The notes beneath the pieces were generated by a model that saw nothing but the letters and a program-made list of their open reading frames with translations, was not told where the DNA came from and did no database searches. A program made the position numbers and the translations under genes. A stretch of DNA of 64,000 bases. Source: Latrodectus hesperus (taxonomy: Eukaryota; Arthropoda; Arachnida; Araneae; Theridiidae). The stretch is from assembly GCA_037975125.1 (NCBI GenBank), contig JAJQOW010000205.1, positions 1 to 64,000 of the forward strand, given 5' to 3'. This document shows positions 27,254-39,768 of the stretch, in pieces (position 1 is the stretch's first letter; every line of letters starts with the position of its first letter).

Positions 27254-28398
27254 TTTTAAGAATATTCTTACATATTATATTGAAAAATCTTTCCTAAAGA
27301 GCTCCCAAGCGAATCTTTTAATCTTCGCTTGAGAGGGCTCTGTGAAAACAAGGAAATAGAGAAATAAATTTCCTTAGTAATTAAATTTACATAAGAATAT
27401 CCTTGTTTGCTTAAAAACAATATTTGATTTAAATAAGAGTGATAAACATACAGAATACATAATATATTCCCATGGGTTATACAAGTCAACTCCTAGGAGG
27501 CAATTATATTTAAAACATGGCTATTTATAATTTTGTTTGTGTATATAATTTTAAGAATATTCTTACATATTATATTGAAAAATCTTTCCTAGAGAGCTAC
27601 CAAGCGAATCTTTTAATCATCGCATGAGAGGGCTCTGTGAAAACAAGGAAATATAGAAATAAATTTCCTTAGTAATTAAACTTACATAAGAATATCCTTG
27701 TTTGCATAAAAACAATATTTCATTTAAATAAGACTGATAAACATACAGAATACATAATATATTCCCATGGATTATACAAGTCAACTCCTAGGAGGTAATG
27801 ATATTTAAAATATGGCTATTTATAATTATCTTTGTGTATACAGTTTTAAGAATATTCTTACATATTATATTAAAAAATCTTTCCTAAAAAGCTCCCAAGC
27901 GAATCTTTTAATCATCGCATGAGAGGGCTCTGTGAAAACAAGGAAATATAGAAATAAATTTCCTTAGTAATTAAACTTACATAAGTATATCCTTGTTTGC
28001 ATAAAAACAATATTTCATTTAAATAAGACTGATAAACATACAGAATACATAATATATTCCCATGGATTATACAAGTCAACTCCTAGGTTGCAAATATATT
28101 TAAAACATGGCTATTTATAATTTTCTTTGTGTATACAATTTTAAGAATATTCTTACATATTATATTGAAAAATCTTTCCTAAAGAGCTCCCAAGCGAATC
28201 TTTTAATCTTCGCTTTAAAGGCTCTGTGAAAACAAGGAAATAGAGAAATAAATTTCCTTAGTAATTAAACTTACATAAGAATATCCTTGTTTGCTTAAAA
28301 ACAATATTTCATTTAAATAAGAGTAATAAACATACAGAATACATAGTATATTCCCATGGGTTATACAATTCAACTCCTAGGAGGCAATTATATTTAAA

Positions 28399-28442
28399 AA
28401 TGGCTATTTAAACACATCACAATGGCTATTTAAACACATCAC
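28399..28442. repeat. 22-bp tandem duplication at the array's right edge
   Basis: The 22-bp unit beginning aatggctatttaaac occurs twice without interruption (28399-28420 and 28421-28442). Its first half is the end of a satellite monomer (atggctattta) and its second half is flanking DNA, so the duplication arose across the array/flank junction. Confidence 0.85.
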
Positions 28443-28725
28443 GAAACACATCACTGGGGCGTTAATATATCCAAAAATTCACATACCTAAGGACACCAAA
28501 AACTTACTGACAGCAGAAATGTTTACACAAAACATATTTCTAAATTAGAGGAATAGAGCGGTTATAGATCTAAATGAAACACGCTTAAATTGTTCGCTCA
28601 TTTTTATTTTTGCGCAATATTACAAACTAACAAGTAAAAGCATAAACGAAAGTATATACAAGAAAAAAACATGAAAATGAGCTCTTGCAACAATCGTTAC
28701 AGTTAACAATGGCAATAAAGAACAA
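28443..28725. other. AT-rich flank, nothing recognised
   Basis: Non-satellite AT-rich DNA with no coding frame or repeat family that I recognise. Confidence 0.4.
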
Positions 28726-29075
28726 GTACGGCCTCACCGTGGTCAAATGGTAGGACAATTCTTTTTAGAGGGAAAGTTCTTGGTTCCGATCCCAGCAAGC
28801 ATGAAACAGCAAGAGATGGATTTTAAGTTGCTACCCTCTGTATGCAAATCTGTCGAGGTGGATTGACGAGTTTTCCTGTCCTCCCTCCCATGGAACATGC
28901 GAATACGGGCAACTATTTACAAAAAGTCCTAACGTGGAAATCAATTTAAGCGGCGTTAAAAATGTATTAGAGTAGGACATTTGAATGTCCAGTGCGCGGT
29001 GACAAAACATCATTCTCCCGTTGCTCGACTGTGGCTGGGATCGAATCCTGTACCTTTCCATCTAAACCACGTTGC
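28726..29075. mobile_element. SINE-like segment with tRNA promoter motifs facing each other
   Basis: At the left end, on the plus strand, tggtcaaatgg resembles a pol III A box and ggttccgatcccagc a degenerate B box. At the right end, on the minus strand, tggtttagatgg fits the A-box consensus and gattcgatccc fits a B box. The minus-strand boxes are only about 10 nt apart, too close for a normal tRNA, so at least that end is rearranged. The GC-richer body between them contrasts with the AT-rich flanks. It could be two SINE heads in inverted orientation or one unusual family. A 76-codon minus frame here is not a gene. Confidence 0.4.
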
Positions 29076-29079
29076 TTTA

Positions 29080-29679
29080 ACACAAAATCGCAACAACTTA
29101 TTCCATTTTTCTTTCATTAGGTATAACTATTGTTAAATTATGTGATTCACATATATTTGAAGTAAACTTCCAATTGCAATATCAGAATTTCTCTGTGCTG
29201 GTGATGAAAATACATATTTGAGCTTCATTCAAGAGTCGTTAAATACTTTAAATGAAGTAGGCGACCGAAATAAATAAAAACGAAGTAACATTGGATGCAG
29301 TGGTTTTTCGCGCAAATATTGCTCTGTCAAAGCAGGCATGTTGAATTTTTAACTACAACTACCGGTTCAAATGACTCACACGCACATAATAAAAATAATA
29401 AGAGTTATTATAGTTATCTCTATTAAATTAAAAATATGACTGATAATGAATTTCATGAATTTATTAAAATAAAATATATAAAGAACAACCTACATATTAA
29501 AATGTTTTGCATTTTAACTAAGGCTGTTTTCTGAACCTAGTAGAGCTCTGAGCTACAATTTAAAGTCAATTTATAAGTAAAAATAAAATTGCTACGATGA
29601 TAGTAAAAATATTGACTAACAAAAACACATACAATATGCAGTTCATTCTTCTTTATGAATTATTTCATAAATAAACATA
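29080..29679. other. AT-rich spacer, nothing recognised
   Basis: No supported frame, RNA or repeat. It ends at the TA dinucleotide that flanks the Tigger element. Confidence 0.4.
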
Positions 29680-30940
29680 CAGGTAACCCTCCTATAACAC
29701 GGTATCTTATAACGCGATTCGTAAATTGCTGGAAAATTCCTACAGCACGTCATCCTATAACACGGTTTTGTTCCAATGCTAGAGCTTGTTATCGGTCGGC
29801 GGAAACATGTTGAGCGTTATTTAAGACAGAAAAATTTGAGCTTTAAGGTGCTATTACTTTTAGATAACGCTCCATGCCACCCACAAGATTTGACTCATCC
29901 CAACGTCAGAATAGTGTTCCTACCACCTAACACTACTTCGTTGCTCCAACCATTAAATCAAGGTATTATTTATACCTTTAAAACGTATTATATAAGAAGA
30001 TCCTTACAGTGGATTTTAGACGCAACCGATTGGGAATCAATTAGCGTAATGGAAGCTTGGAAGAAATTTTCAATCAAGTACTGTATCGAAATCATATCTT
30101 TGTCGCTGAAAGAAATAAAAACATCAACTTTAAATGCGTGTTGGAAGAAGATATGGCCCTCTTCAGTTGAAACAGAAAACATGCGTGAAACATCAGAAAA
30201 CGAAATTGGTGCCATATTAAAAGTCGCTAAATCAATCGGAGGCAAAGGTTTTGTGGATATGGCTACTGAAGACATTCAAGAATTATTAGTGGAAGAAGTT
30301 GACGAAGCGGATTTGATGGAAATGGCATCCCTGGATGCAAATCAAATAGATTTTGAGGACGCTAGCTCTGATGAAGATTGTGCAGTTAAGAATTTAACAT
30401 TAAAAGAATATCAAGAAGGCCAATGCTTAGCGGAAAATCTCGAGTCATTTTTCTTGAAAACAGACCCTTCCACGGAAAGAAGTCGAAAATTCAAAAGGGA
30501 GATGCAAAACTGTTTAACTCCATACCGCGAAATTTACAATGACCGAGTAAGAACTAGTCAGCAAAGTTCGATTACAGATTTTTTAAGAGGGGAAAACATA
30601 CAAAAACTTTAAATAGAGAAAAAAGTTCTGAAAGTGAAGGCGATATCGTTCCACCCAAAAAACGTTCTCGGTTGATTGTACTGAGCAGTGACGACGAATA
30701 AATTCATTAAATAAGGGTTGCGTTAGATTAAAATATTTTTTTCTTACTTTGTGCTGAATATACATTTATTATTTAATAAAAATTAAGTTGTTTATGTCGA
30801 ATTAAAAAAAAATTTGTTTTTAATAAGTTTTTGGAACGTAACCCCCCTTTTTGCACTAGTTCTGTGTCTCATACAACACGATTTCACACAACACGGCATT
30901 TTCTAGGAACCTAACTACCGTGTTATAGGAGGGTTACCTG
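29680..30940 (+). mobile_element. Tigger/pogo-like DNA transposon, deletion derivative (1261 bp)
   Basis: Perfect 24-bp terminal inverted repeats (29680-29703, starting caggtaaccctcctataac, and 30917-30940) are flanked by the TA target duplication expected for the pogo/Tc1 superfamily (29678-29679 and 30941-30942). Sub-terminal motifs of the ataacacg/acaacacg type recur just inside both ends. The element holds only the second half of a Tigger transposase, so it is an internally deleted copy that could move only with help from a full-length relative. Confidence 0.93.
29776..30612 (+). CDS. C-terminal half of a Tigger-type transposase
   Basis: The transposase would cut and rejoin element ends in the nucleus. 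The 278-residue frame contains the back half of the DDE catalytic core: LLLLDNAPCHP (second Asp, about residue 30) and PPNTTSLLQPLNQGII (third position, about residue 61). These are 30 residues apart, as in pogo/Tigger DD30D enzymes. The third acidic residue, normally in a PLDQG motif, is Asn here, so the active site is lost. The N-terminal DNA-binding helices (CENP-B/Psq-like) and the first Asp are absent, so the real family start is missing and this ATG is simply the first in the surviving frame. An acidic tail follows. A one- or two-base slip near 30610 separates a further basic stretch (PPKKRSR, about 30651-30671) and the likely original stop at 30699-30701. It is related to host TIGD proteins, but the matching inverted repeats identify it as a transposon. 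Confidence 0.85.
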   Translation: MLELVIGRRKHVERYLRQKNLSFKVLLLLDNAPCHPQDLTHPNVRIVFLPPNTTSLLQPLNQGIIYTFKTYYIRRSLQWILDATDWESISVMEAWKKFSIKYCIEIISLSLKEIKTSTLNACWKKIWPSSVETENMRETSENEIGAILKVAKSIGGKGFVDMATEDIQELLVEEVDEADLMEMASLDANQIDFEDASSDEDCAVKNLTLKEYQEGQCLAENLESFFLKTDPSTERSRKFKREMQNCLTPYREIYNDRVRTSQQSSITDFLRGENIQKL

Positions 30941-31286
30941 TATTTCAGAGTATCTCATTTTATAAAATTAATTAACCTACGTAATATGCATTAATTAATT
31001 AAATTGATATTTAATTTCGTATATATCAATTTTACGTCAAAATACACTTGATAGATCAAATTAACGTAATGATAAATAATTATTCAATTCATTTTTTTAA
31101 TCCCTTATTTGAAATTTTTGTTGCTCTGATCGGGAGTTAAATATCTAACTAAAAATTGTCAATCGCTCTTAACTTTAATTTAAAAGATATGTGAGGTCGA
31201 AATTAAATTTTTTAACATATGCACATAAACTAAATTTTTTACTGTATAAAAACCATAAACATACTTCATAAAATTTAAATAAATAT

Positions 31287-31287
<1 letters not shown>

Positions 31288-31367
<80 letters not shown>
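31288..31367. repeat. (TA)n microsatellite
   Basis: About 40 uninterrupted TA units between AT-rich flanks. Confidence 0.95.
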
Positions 31368-31372
<5 letters not shown>

Positions 31373-31519
31373 TTACATTATTTTGAATTCAGTGAAGAAA
31401 TTTTTACAGCAATATACTTACTCTAGTAATTTTTTTTTTTGCCACTGAATACAAAACTGTACAATATATTAAACAATAGTCAAGTAAAATTGAAATAGAC
31501 AGAAATGCAAATTGTTATA

Positions 31520-33053
31520 CACTGCTCAAAACAATTAAAGGATATTGCGGTTTTAGGTGGATCTTGTGGCTGGGAAACTTTTTAGCTGATTGATACGTGG
31601 TCGACAGACGTAGTAGGTTATATGAGAATAAATTACCCATGTTTGGCAGAAAAAAATGCATCTTATTGCGACTTTGTGTACAAAAGGAACGAAACACAAT
31701 TTGTGTATATGAGAAAAAAAGAATAAGAAAAGGTGTTGTCTTCAAAGGAAGTCATTTTCAGTAGGGGGTATGGTTTCCACGGATGGCCATCAACGTTGAG
31801 CACCTTTGAGGCATGGAGTCAATGAGGTTATTAATCACGAGTTACGGTATTCTGTCCCACTCTTCCAGAAGAGCACTTCCCAGTTCTTGGCGAGTTTGTG
31901 AGGGTGGTTGGTGACCAGCAACTCGTCTTCCTAGAGCGTCCCAAACGTGTTCTATTGGATTCATGTATGGAGAACACGCTGGCCATTACATTTGTACGAT
32001 TCCTTCCTTGAAAAGGAAATCCTCCACCAGGTTAGCACGATGTGGCCTGCAGTTATCGTCCAATAAAATAAAGTCATCTCCGATTGCTGCAGCGTAAGGG
32101 ACTACAATAGGTCTGAAGATTTCATCCCTATATCGGTGACCAGTCAGAAGTCCATCTTGAATGATATAGAGGTATGTGTGCCCATCAATGGAGATGCCAC
32201 CATACACCAACACTCCCCCCCCCACCGCCAAATCTGACACTTTCGTGCACGAACGCTGAATTATTCCTACTGCCACGGTCCCTCCAGATGAAAATACGCC
32301 TAGTATCAGGGTGAATAGAAAAACGGTACTCGTCAGAAAAAAACATTGCTCCATTCATTTCTCCTCCAGTTCGCATGCTCTGTTGCCCACACCCTGCGGT
32401 CACGACGATGCCTTGATGTTATTATAACACCTACCATCGGTCGGCGAGCATACAGACCTACACCATAGAGCCGGTTTCGGACAGTCTGAGTTGAAACCGT
32501 GGTGTCAGTAGCCGAGCGAAGGTGTTGTTGTAGAAGAGAAGCGTTCATATTTCGGTGTCTCCGAGCCGTTAACACTAAATAACGATCTTCATTGGGCGTT
32601 GTTGACCGTCTACGTCCTTGCCCTGGTCTTCGGCCTGCACTTCCAGTCTCCAAAAAACGGTTCCAGATCCTGGAAATCACACTTTGTAACACTCCAATGG
32701 CTTGTGCTACTCCGGCTTGAGTTTGGCCCCCTTCTAACCTACCAACAACTCTCCAAGCTTCTGAATCGGTTAAATGACTTCACTAAGACATCGTACTTAC
32801 CGAAACAAAGCACTCACTGAATACTAATCATCCTTGTATTCATTGTCTTTTATTCAGTTAAAAGTCAAATTTCATTCACTACCGCTGAAGTGACGTTTTT
32901 GACGTCGAACTCAAAATTAGCATACTAAACAGTTTGAAAATCAAAAAAATTTTCCTTTGTGATTCTCTTCTTCCATTTTCAGCAAAAAAAAATTTCGTTC
33001 ATATCTTTATTTTATGTAAAACTTACAATGTCCTTTAATTGTTTTGAGCAGTG
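31520..33053 (-). mobile_element. Tc1-like DNA transposon, inactive (1534 bp)
   Basis: Terminal inverted repeats of 28 bp, starting cactgctcaaaacaattaaa, lie at 31520-31547 and 33026-33053. They differ at a single position. TA dinucleotides flank both ends (31518-31519, 33054-33055). The length and single minus-strand transposase are typical of Tc1 elements. The transposase is broken in several places. Confidence 0.95.
31758..32791 (-). pseudogene. Tc1 family (DD34E) transposase pseudogene
   Basis: The Tc1 transposase cuts the element out and inserts it at TA. In order on the minus strand I see an N-terminal helix-turn-helix region (SEAWRVVGRL, then SVISRIWNRFLETG), a second DNA-binding segment (basic GRR box, then NMNASLLQQHLRSAT), first catalytic Asp in FSDEYRFS, second in ILLDDNCRPHRA, and the third acidic residue in SPYMNPIEHVW. 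There are 34 positions between the last two, as in DD34E enzymes. Disablements: stop codons two codons after the likely ATG (32789-32791), frame shifts near 32340-32400 and at a C-run near 32213-32223, and an in-frame stop just before WPACSP (about 31986). The natural end is the TCA at 31758-31760. The near-complete domain order means decay after insertion. Confidence 0.9.
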
Positions 33054-33055
33054 TA

Positions 33056-33853
33056 AAATATATATTAATTTTTTTAATTATTAAAAGTATCAAAAGAACT
33101 TAAATTTTTTGAAAAATATTTTTTCTATAAAAACTCTTTCTGGTTAATAATCTTCAGCATTTTCAAACATGAATATTCTAATGCATGATGTGCATAATGT
33201 GCTATAATAAATTTTAAAAATAATTTTGAAGTATTATTTCATTTTTAAGAGGTTTTCTGTATCTTTTAGAACCGATAGAAATAAATACATTTGGTAAGTT
33301 TACATAAAATAAACTTTTAAACATTACTTAATAGATTTTAAAGTCAAAATAATTAATTTCGAAGTGTGAAATCTGCATTCATCAACCGCATAATATCAAG
33401 AATCACAGAATCTGAAGTTATGGCTGAATTTAATTAATTTAGTGTAAAAATTTCAGATTTTCAGAGTTAATTTAAGAATATCTTGAAGCAAAGGTTGGAA
33501 ATCTTATTTAATCAGTAATATGATTTTAAACAAATTTCGAAGGTGTAGTTTAATTATATTTCATTAATTAAATATAGAAATTCAATCTTGAGAAAATTAA
33601 TACTTTGGAATTTTAATCAATTTTATTTAACTCTTAAACTAAAAATAGAAACAGATATTTAAAAATTATTAAATAAAGTTTAATCTTAAATAAGAATGAC
33701 AAATACTTAAAAATATATAAGAAAATTGCTAATTACCAAATACACAAAATGTAAATCAAAATGCAAAGGAAAATTTATAGGGACTACAGTTTTTCACAAA
33801 TAAAGGTCTGAATTGCTCAGGCACTTTACTCAGTGAAGTACAGCTGCATTTTT
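33056..33853. other. AT-rich spacer, nothing recognised
   Basis: Very AT-rich with no supported frame. The last 60 bases become GC-richer as the minisatellite begins. Confidence 0.45.
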
Positions 33854-35640
33854 AATGAGCTCAGAGGTCTGATTCCACATCAGGGACCCCGTGGAGTGAA
33901 GCTCAAGTTCCGTTGCATGAGCTCAAGGGTCTGATTCCACATCAGGGACCCCGTGGAGTGAAGCTCAAGGTCCGTTGCATGAGCTCACGGGTCTGATTCC
34001 ACATCAGGGATCCCGTGGAGTGAAGCTCAAGTTCCGTTGCATGAGCTCACGGGTCTGATTCCACATCAGGGACCCCCTGGAGTGAAGCTCAAGCTCCGTT
34101 GCATGAGCTCACGGGTCTGATTCCACATCAGGGACCCCGTGGAGTGAAGCTCAAGTTCCGTTGCATGAGCTCCCGGGTCTGATTCCACATCAGGGACCCC
34201 GTGGAGTGAAGCTCAAGGTCCGTTGCATGAGCTCACGGGTCTGATTCCACATCAGGGACCCCGTGGAGTGAAGCTCAAGTTCCGTTATATGAGCTCACGG
34301 GTCTGATTCCACATCAGGGACCCCGTGGAGTGAAGCTCAAGTTCCGTTGCATGAGCTCACGGGTCTGATTCCACATCAGGGACCCCGTGGAGTGAAGCTC
34401 AAGTTCCGTTGCATGAGCTCACGGGTCTGATTCCACATCAGGGATCCCGTGGAGTGAAGCTCAAGGTCCTTTGCATGAGCTCACAGGTCTGATTGCACAT
34501 CAGGGACCCCGTGAAGCTCAAGGTCCGTTGCATGAGCTCACGGGTCTGATTCCACATCAGGGACCCCGTGGAGTGAAGCTCAAGTTCCGTTGCATGAGCT
34601 CACGGGTCTGATTCCACATCAGGGACCCCGTGGAGTGAAGCTCAAGGTCCGTTGCATGAGCTCACGGGTCTGATTCCACATCAGGGACCCCGTGGAGTGA
34701 AGCTCAAGGTCCGTTGCATGAGCTCACGGGTCTGATTCCACATTAGGGACCCCGTGGAGTGAAGCTCAAGGTCCGTTGCATGAGCTCACGGGTCTGATTC
34801 CACATCAGGGACCCCGTGGAGTGAAGCTCAAGGTCCGTTGCATGAGCTCACGGGTCTGATTCCACATCAGGGACCCCGTGGAGTGAAGCTCAAGGTCCGT
34901 TGCATGAGCTCACGGGTCTGATTCCACATCAGGGACCCCGTGGAGTGAAGCTCAAGGTCCGTTGCATGAGCTCACGGGTCTGATTCCACATCAGGGACCC
35001 CGTGGAGTGAAGCTCAAGGTCCGTTGCATGAGCTCACGGGTCTGATTCCACATCAGGGACCCCGTGGAGTGAAGCTTAAGATCCGTTGCATGAGCTCTCG
35101 GGTCTGATTCCACATCAGGGATCCCGTGGAGTGAAGCTCAAGGTCCGTTGCATGAGCTCACGGGTCTGATTCCACATCAGGGACCCCCGTGGAGTGAAGC
35201 TCAAGTTCCGTTGCATGAGCTCACGGGTCTGATTCCACATGAGAGATCCCGTGGAGTGAAGCTCAAGGTCCGTTGCATGAGCTCACGGGTCTGATTCCAC
35301 ATCAGGGACCCCGTGGAGTGAAGCTCAAGGTCCGTTGCATGAGCTCACGGGTCTGATTCCACATCAGGGACCCCGTGGAGTGAAGCTCAAGGTCCGTTGC
35401 ATGAGCTCTCGGGTCTGATTGCACATCAGGGATCCCGTGGAGTGAAGCTCAAGGTCCGTTGCATGAGCTCACGGGTCTGATTCCACATCAGGGACCCCGT
35501 GGAGTGAAGCTCAAGTTCCGTTGCATGAGCTCACGGGTCTGATTCCACATCAGGGACCCCGTGGAGTGAAGCTCAATTGTCGTTTCATGAGCGCACGGAT
35601 TGGATTACATCAGAGGGACCCCTAGAGTGACGCTGAAGAT
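33854..35640. repeat. 62-bp minisatellite, ~28 copies, GC-rich
   Basis: Tandem units start at ATGAGCTC (33854, 33917, 33979 and onward) with a 62-bp period. Most copies differ at a few recurrent sites (aagttccg versus aaggtccg; gaccccg versus gatcccg). One copy has a short deletion (about 34500-34515) and the last copy (about 35580-35640) is degenerate. The unit contains CACGGG...CCCGTG and, inside that, CTGAT-tccac-ATCAG, so each unit can form an 11-bp hairpin with a small internal loop. Base composition is far more GC-rich than the surrounding DNA. No frame stays open through it and I do not recognise the family. Confidence 0.95.
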
Positions 35641-38522
<2,882 letters not shown>

Positions 38523-39089
38523 ATATACATACATACATCTATATAGATATTTATTTATTTATAAATATATAAATATAAAACACATTTATTATTTTCAAAT
38601 CATTTTGAAATTAAAAAGAATGGTAATCAAACCAAATAATTAATTCTTTACAATACAGATTCTTATATTTAATACACTTTTAATGATTAAAATTGATCAT
38701 TTTAACCCCGCCTAAATTTAATTTAATTTTTTTTAATTCAATACCATAATAATTTAGATTGTGATAATTCAAATGAATTCCTTATAAAATATTATGTCAT
38801 TCCTTGTTTTTTTAATGACAAAGGCTCGAAGATATTCAAAACATTAATTTATAAATGTGTCTCAGCAGCAATATTACTGTTTTTAGGAAAATAACTAAAT
38901 TTAATAATAAAAAAGCAAAATAATTCAAAATGTATAATTTTGAAGAAAAAATAATACTAATGTTGAATGTAAATTGTACAATAAAATTTTAAAATATAAC
39001 TTAAAATTAATTTTTATACATTTTAAGCAGATTACGGAAAATCGTTGTCTTTAGGCATAACAATTTTTTTATTTTAACTTAAAACAAAG
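38523..39089. other. AT-rich spacer, nothing recognised
   Basis: No coding frame or known repeat. Similarity to the second paralogous copy begins near its right end. Confidence 0.4.
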
Positions 39090-39542
39090 AAGCTCGCTGT
39101 GAGTTAAAATATTAATTCAGACAATAAATAACAAAAAGAATATATTTCGTAATAAATAATGCAAAATAGGGTATTTTACATAAAGTACAATAATAACATT
39201 TATAATGAAAAAAATATTCAGTATTTTACTTCAAAATTTAAATTTCTTCATTTTTTATGCTAAACAGTGCATTAAAAACTACAGGTATTGATACAAGAAT
39301 GTAGTTTGTTGCATTTTATCACATGTTAAGAATAAAAGGATATTTTACCTTTAATAGCTTTCACTACAACAATTATGGAAATAATTCTTAAGAATAAAAA
39401 GTTATTTTATTCTTAAAAGAAATAGTAGTAAAATTATTTTCTCATTTTTGAGGTCCTTCGATTTTTAAATTAAATTTAGTATTACCTGGATTTGATGTAA
39501 TTTGGTGATATAATTAGAGTAATTTTTTACAAAAGCATTTAA
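39090..39542. repeat. Unclassified paralogous sequence, copy 1, left part
   Basis: It aligns by eye with 49515-49970: shared landmarks include gagttaaaatatta, agaatatatttcgtaata, ggatattttac and gtattacctggatttgatg. The last 12 bases (aaaagcatttaa, 39531-39542) are the left target-site duplication of the LINE inserted here. Copy 1 resumes at 44930. No coding content was recognised. Confidence 0.8.
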
Positions 39543-39562
39543 GGTTAGGTTAGGTTAGGTTA
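39543..39562 (-). repeat. LINE 3' tail of telomere-type TAACC units
   Basis: On the plus strand ggtta is repeated four times, so the LINE sense strand ends in TAACC units instead of poly(A). The unit is a rotation of TTAGG/CCTAA, the canonical arthropod telomere repeat. It abuts the 12-bp target duplication directly. Confidence 0.9.
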
Positions 39563-39768
39563 TGACAAAAAACTGTTTTGGAGCTTTATGCTCATAGGCT
39601 TATAGCTCGCATTGAGTAAGATTGAGTTTTTATTTGAAACCTAAACAAAAATTGATGGATTGGTGATTTTGAAAAAAAGACAATAAAAACGAAAAGATAA
39701 GCACGGTGTGTTGATTGACAAATGAAGGGGAAATAAGGCCGCTTGGAAAAACAAACACGAGAAAAAAA

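Larger units (their letters stand above)
3505..28398. repeat. Satellite array, ~295-bp monomer, ~85 copies
   Basis: Head-to-tail monomers begin with ttttaagaatattcttac, at 3505, 3800, 4095, 4390, 4678, 4973 and so on to 28139. Full monomers are 295 bp. A deletion form of 287-288 bp lacks 6-7 bp (gaatatattccc instead of gaatacatgatatattccc), and many of its copies also lack 1 bp in tatttataatt. Two subfamilies differ by linked substitutions: type A (aaagagctcccaag, cttcgcttgagaggg) and type B (agagagctaccaag, catcgcatgagaggcctc). Copies of one type are nearly identical. There are no insertions of other elements in about 24.9 kb. Array size, AT-richness and the near-nucleosomal 295-bp unit fit a pericentromeric or heterochromatic satellite; that location is inference. 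I do not recognise the family. Confidence 0.97.

Noticed and set aside
4109..27489. More than 40 similar 73-codon minus-strand frames as a tandem gene family
   Set aside because: They are a chance frame in a satellite monomer. Type B monomers have an in-frame stop, codon composition follows the AT-rich background and no start context or domain is recognisable.
3505..28398. CRISPR-like array
   Set aside because: There are no short repeats with unique spacers; the whole 295-bp unit is repeated, in a eukaryotic context.
29988..30275. 95-codon minus-strand frame
   Set aside because: It is a shadow of the Tigger transposase on the other strand.
31518..33055. Minus-strand frames of the Tc1 region as separate genes, including the glycine-rich one
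   Set aside because: They are pieces of one Tc1 transposase separated by stops and frame shifts.
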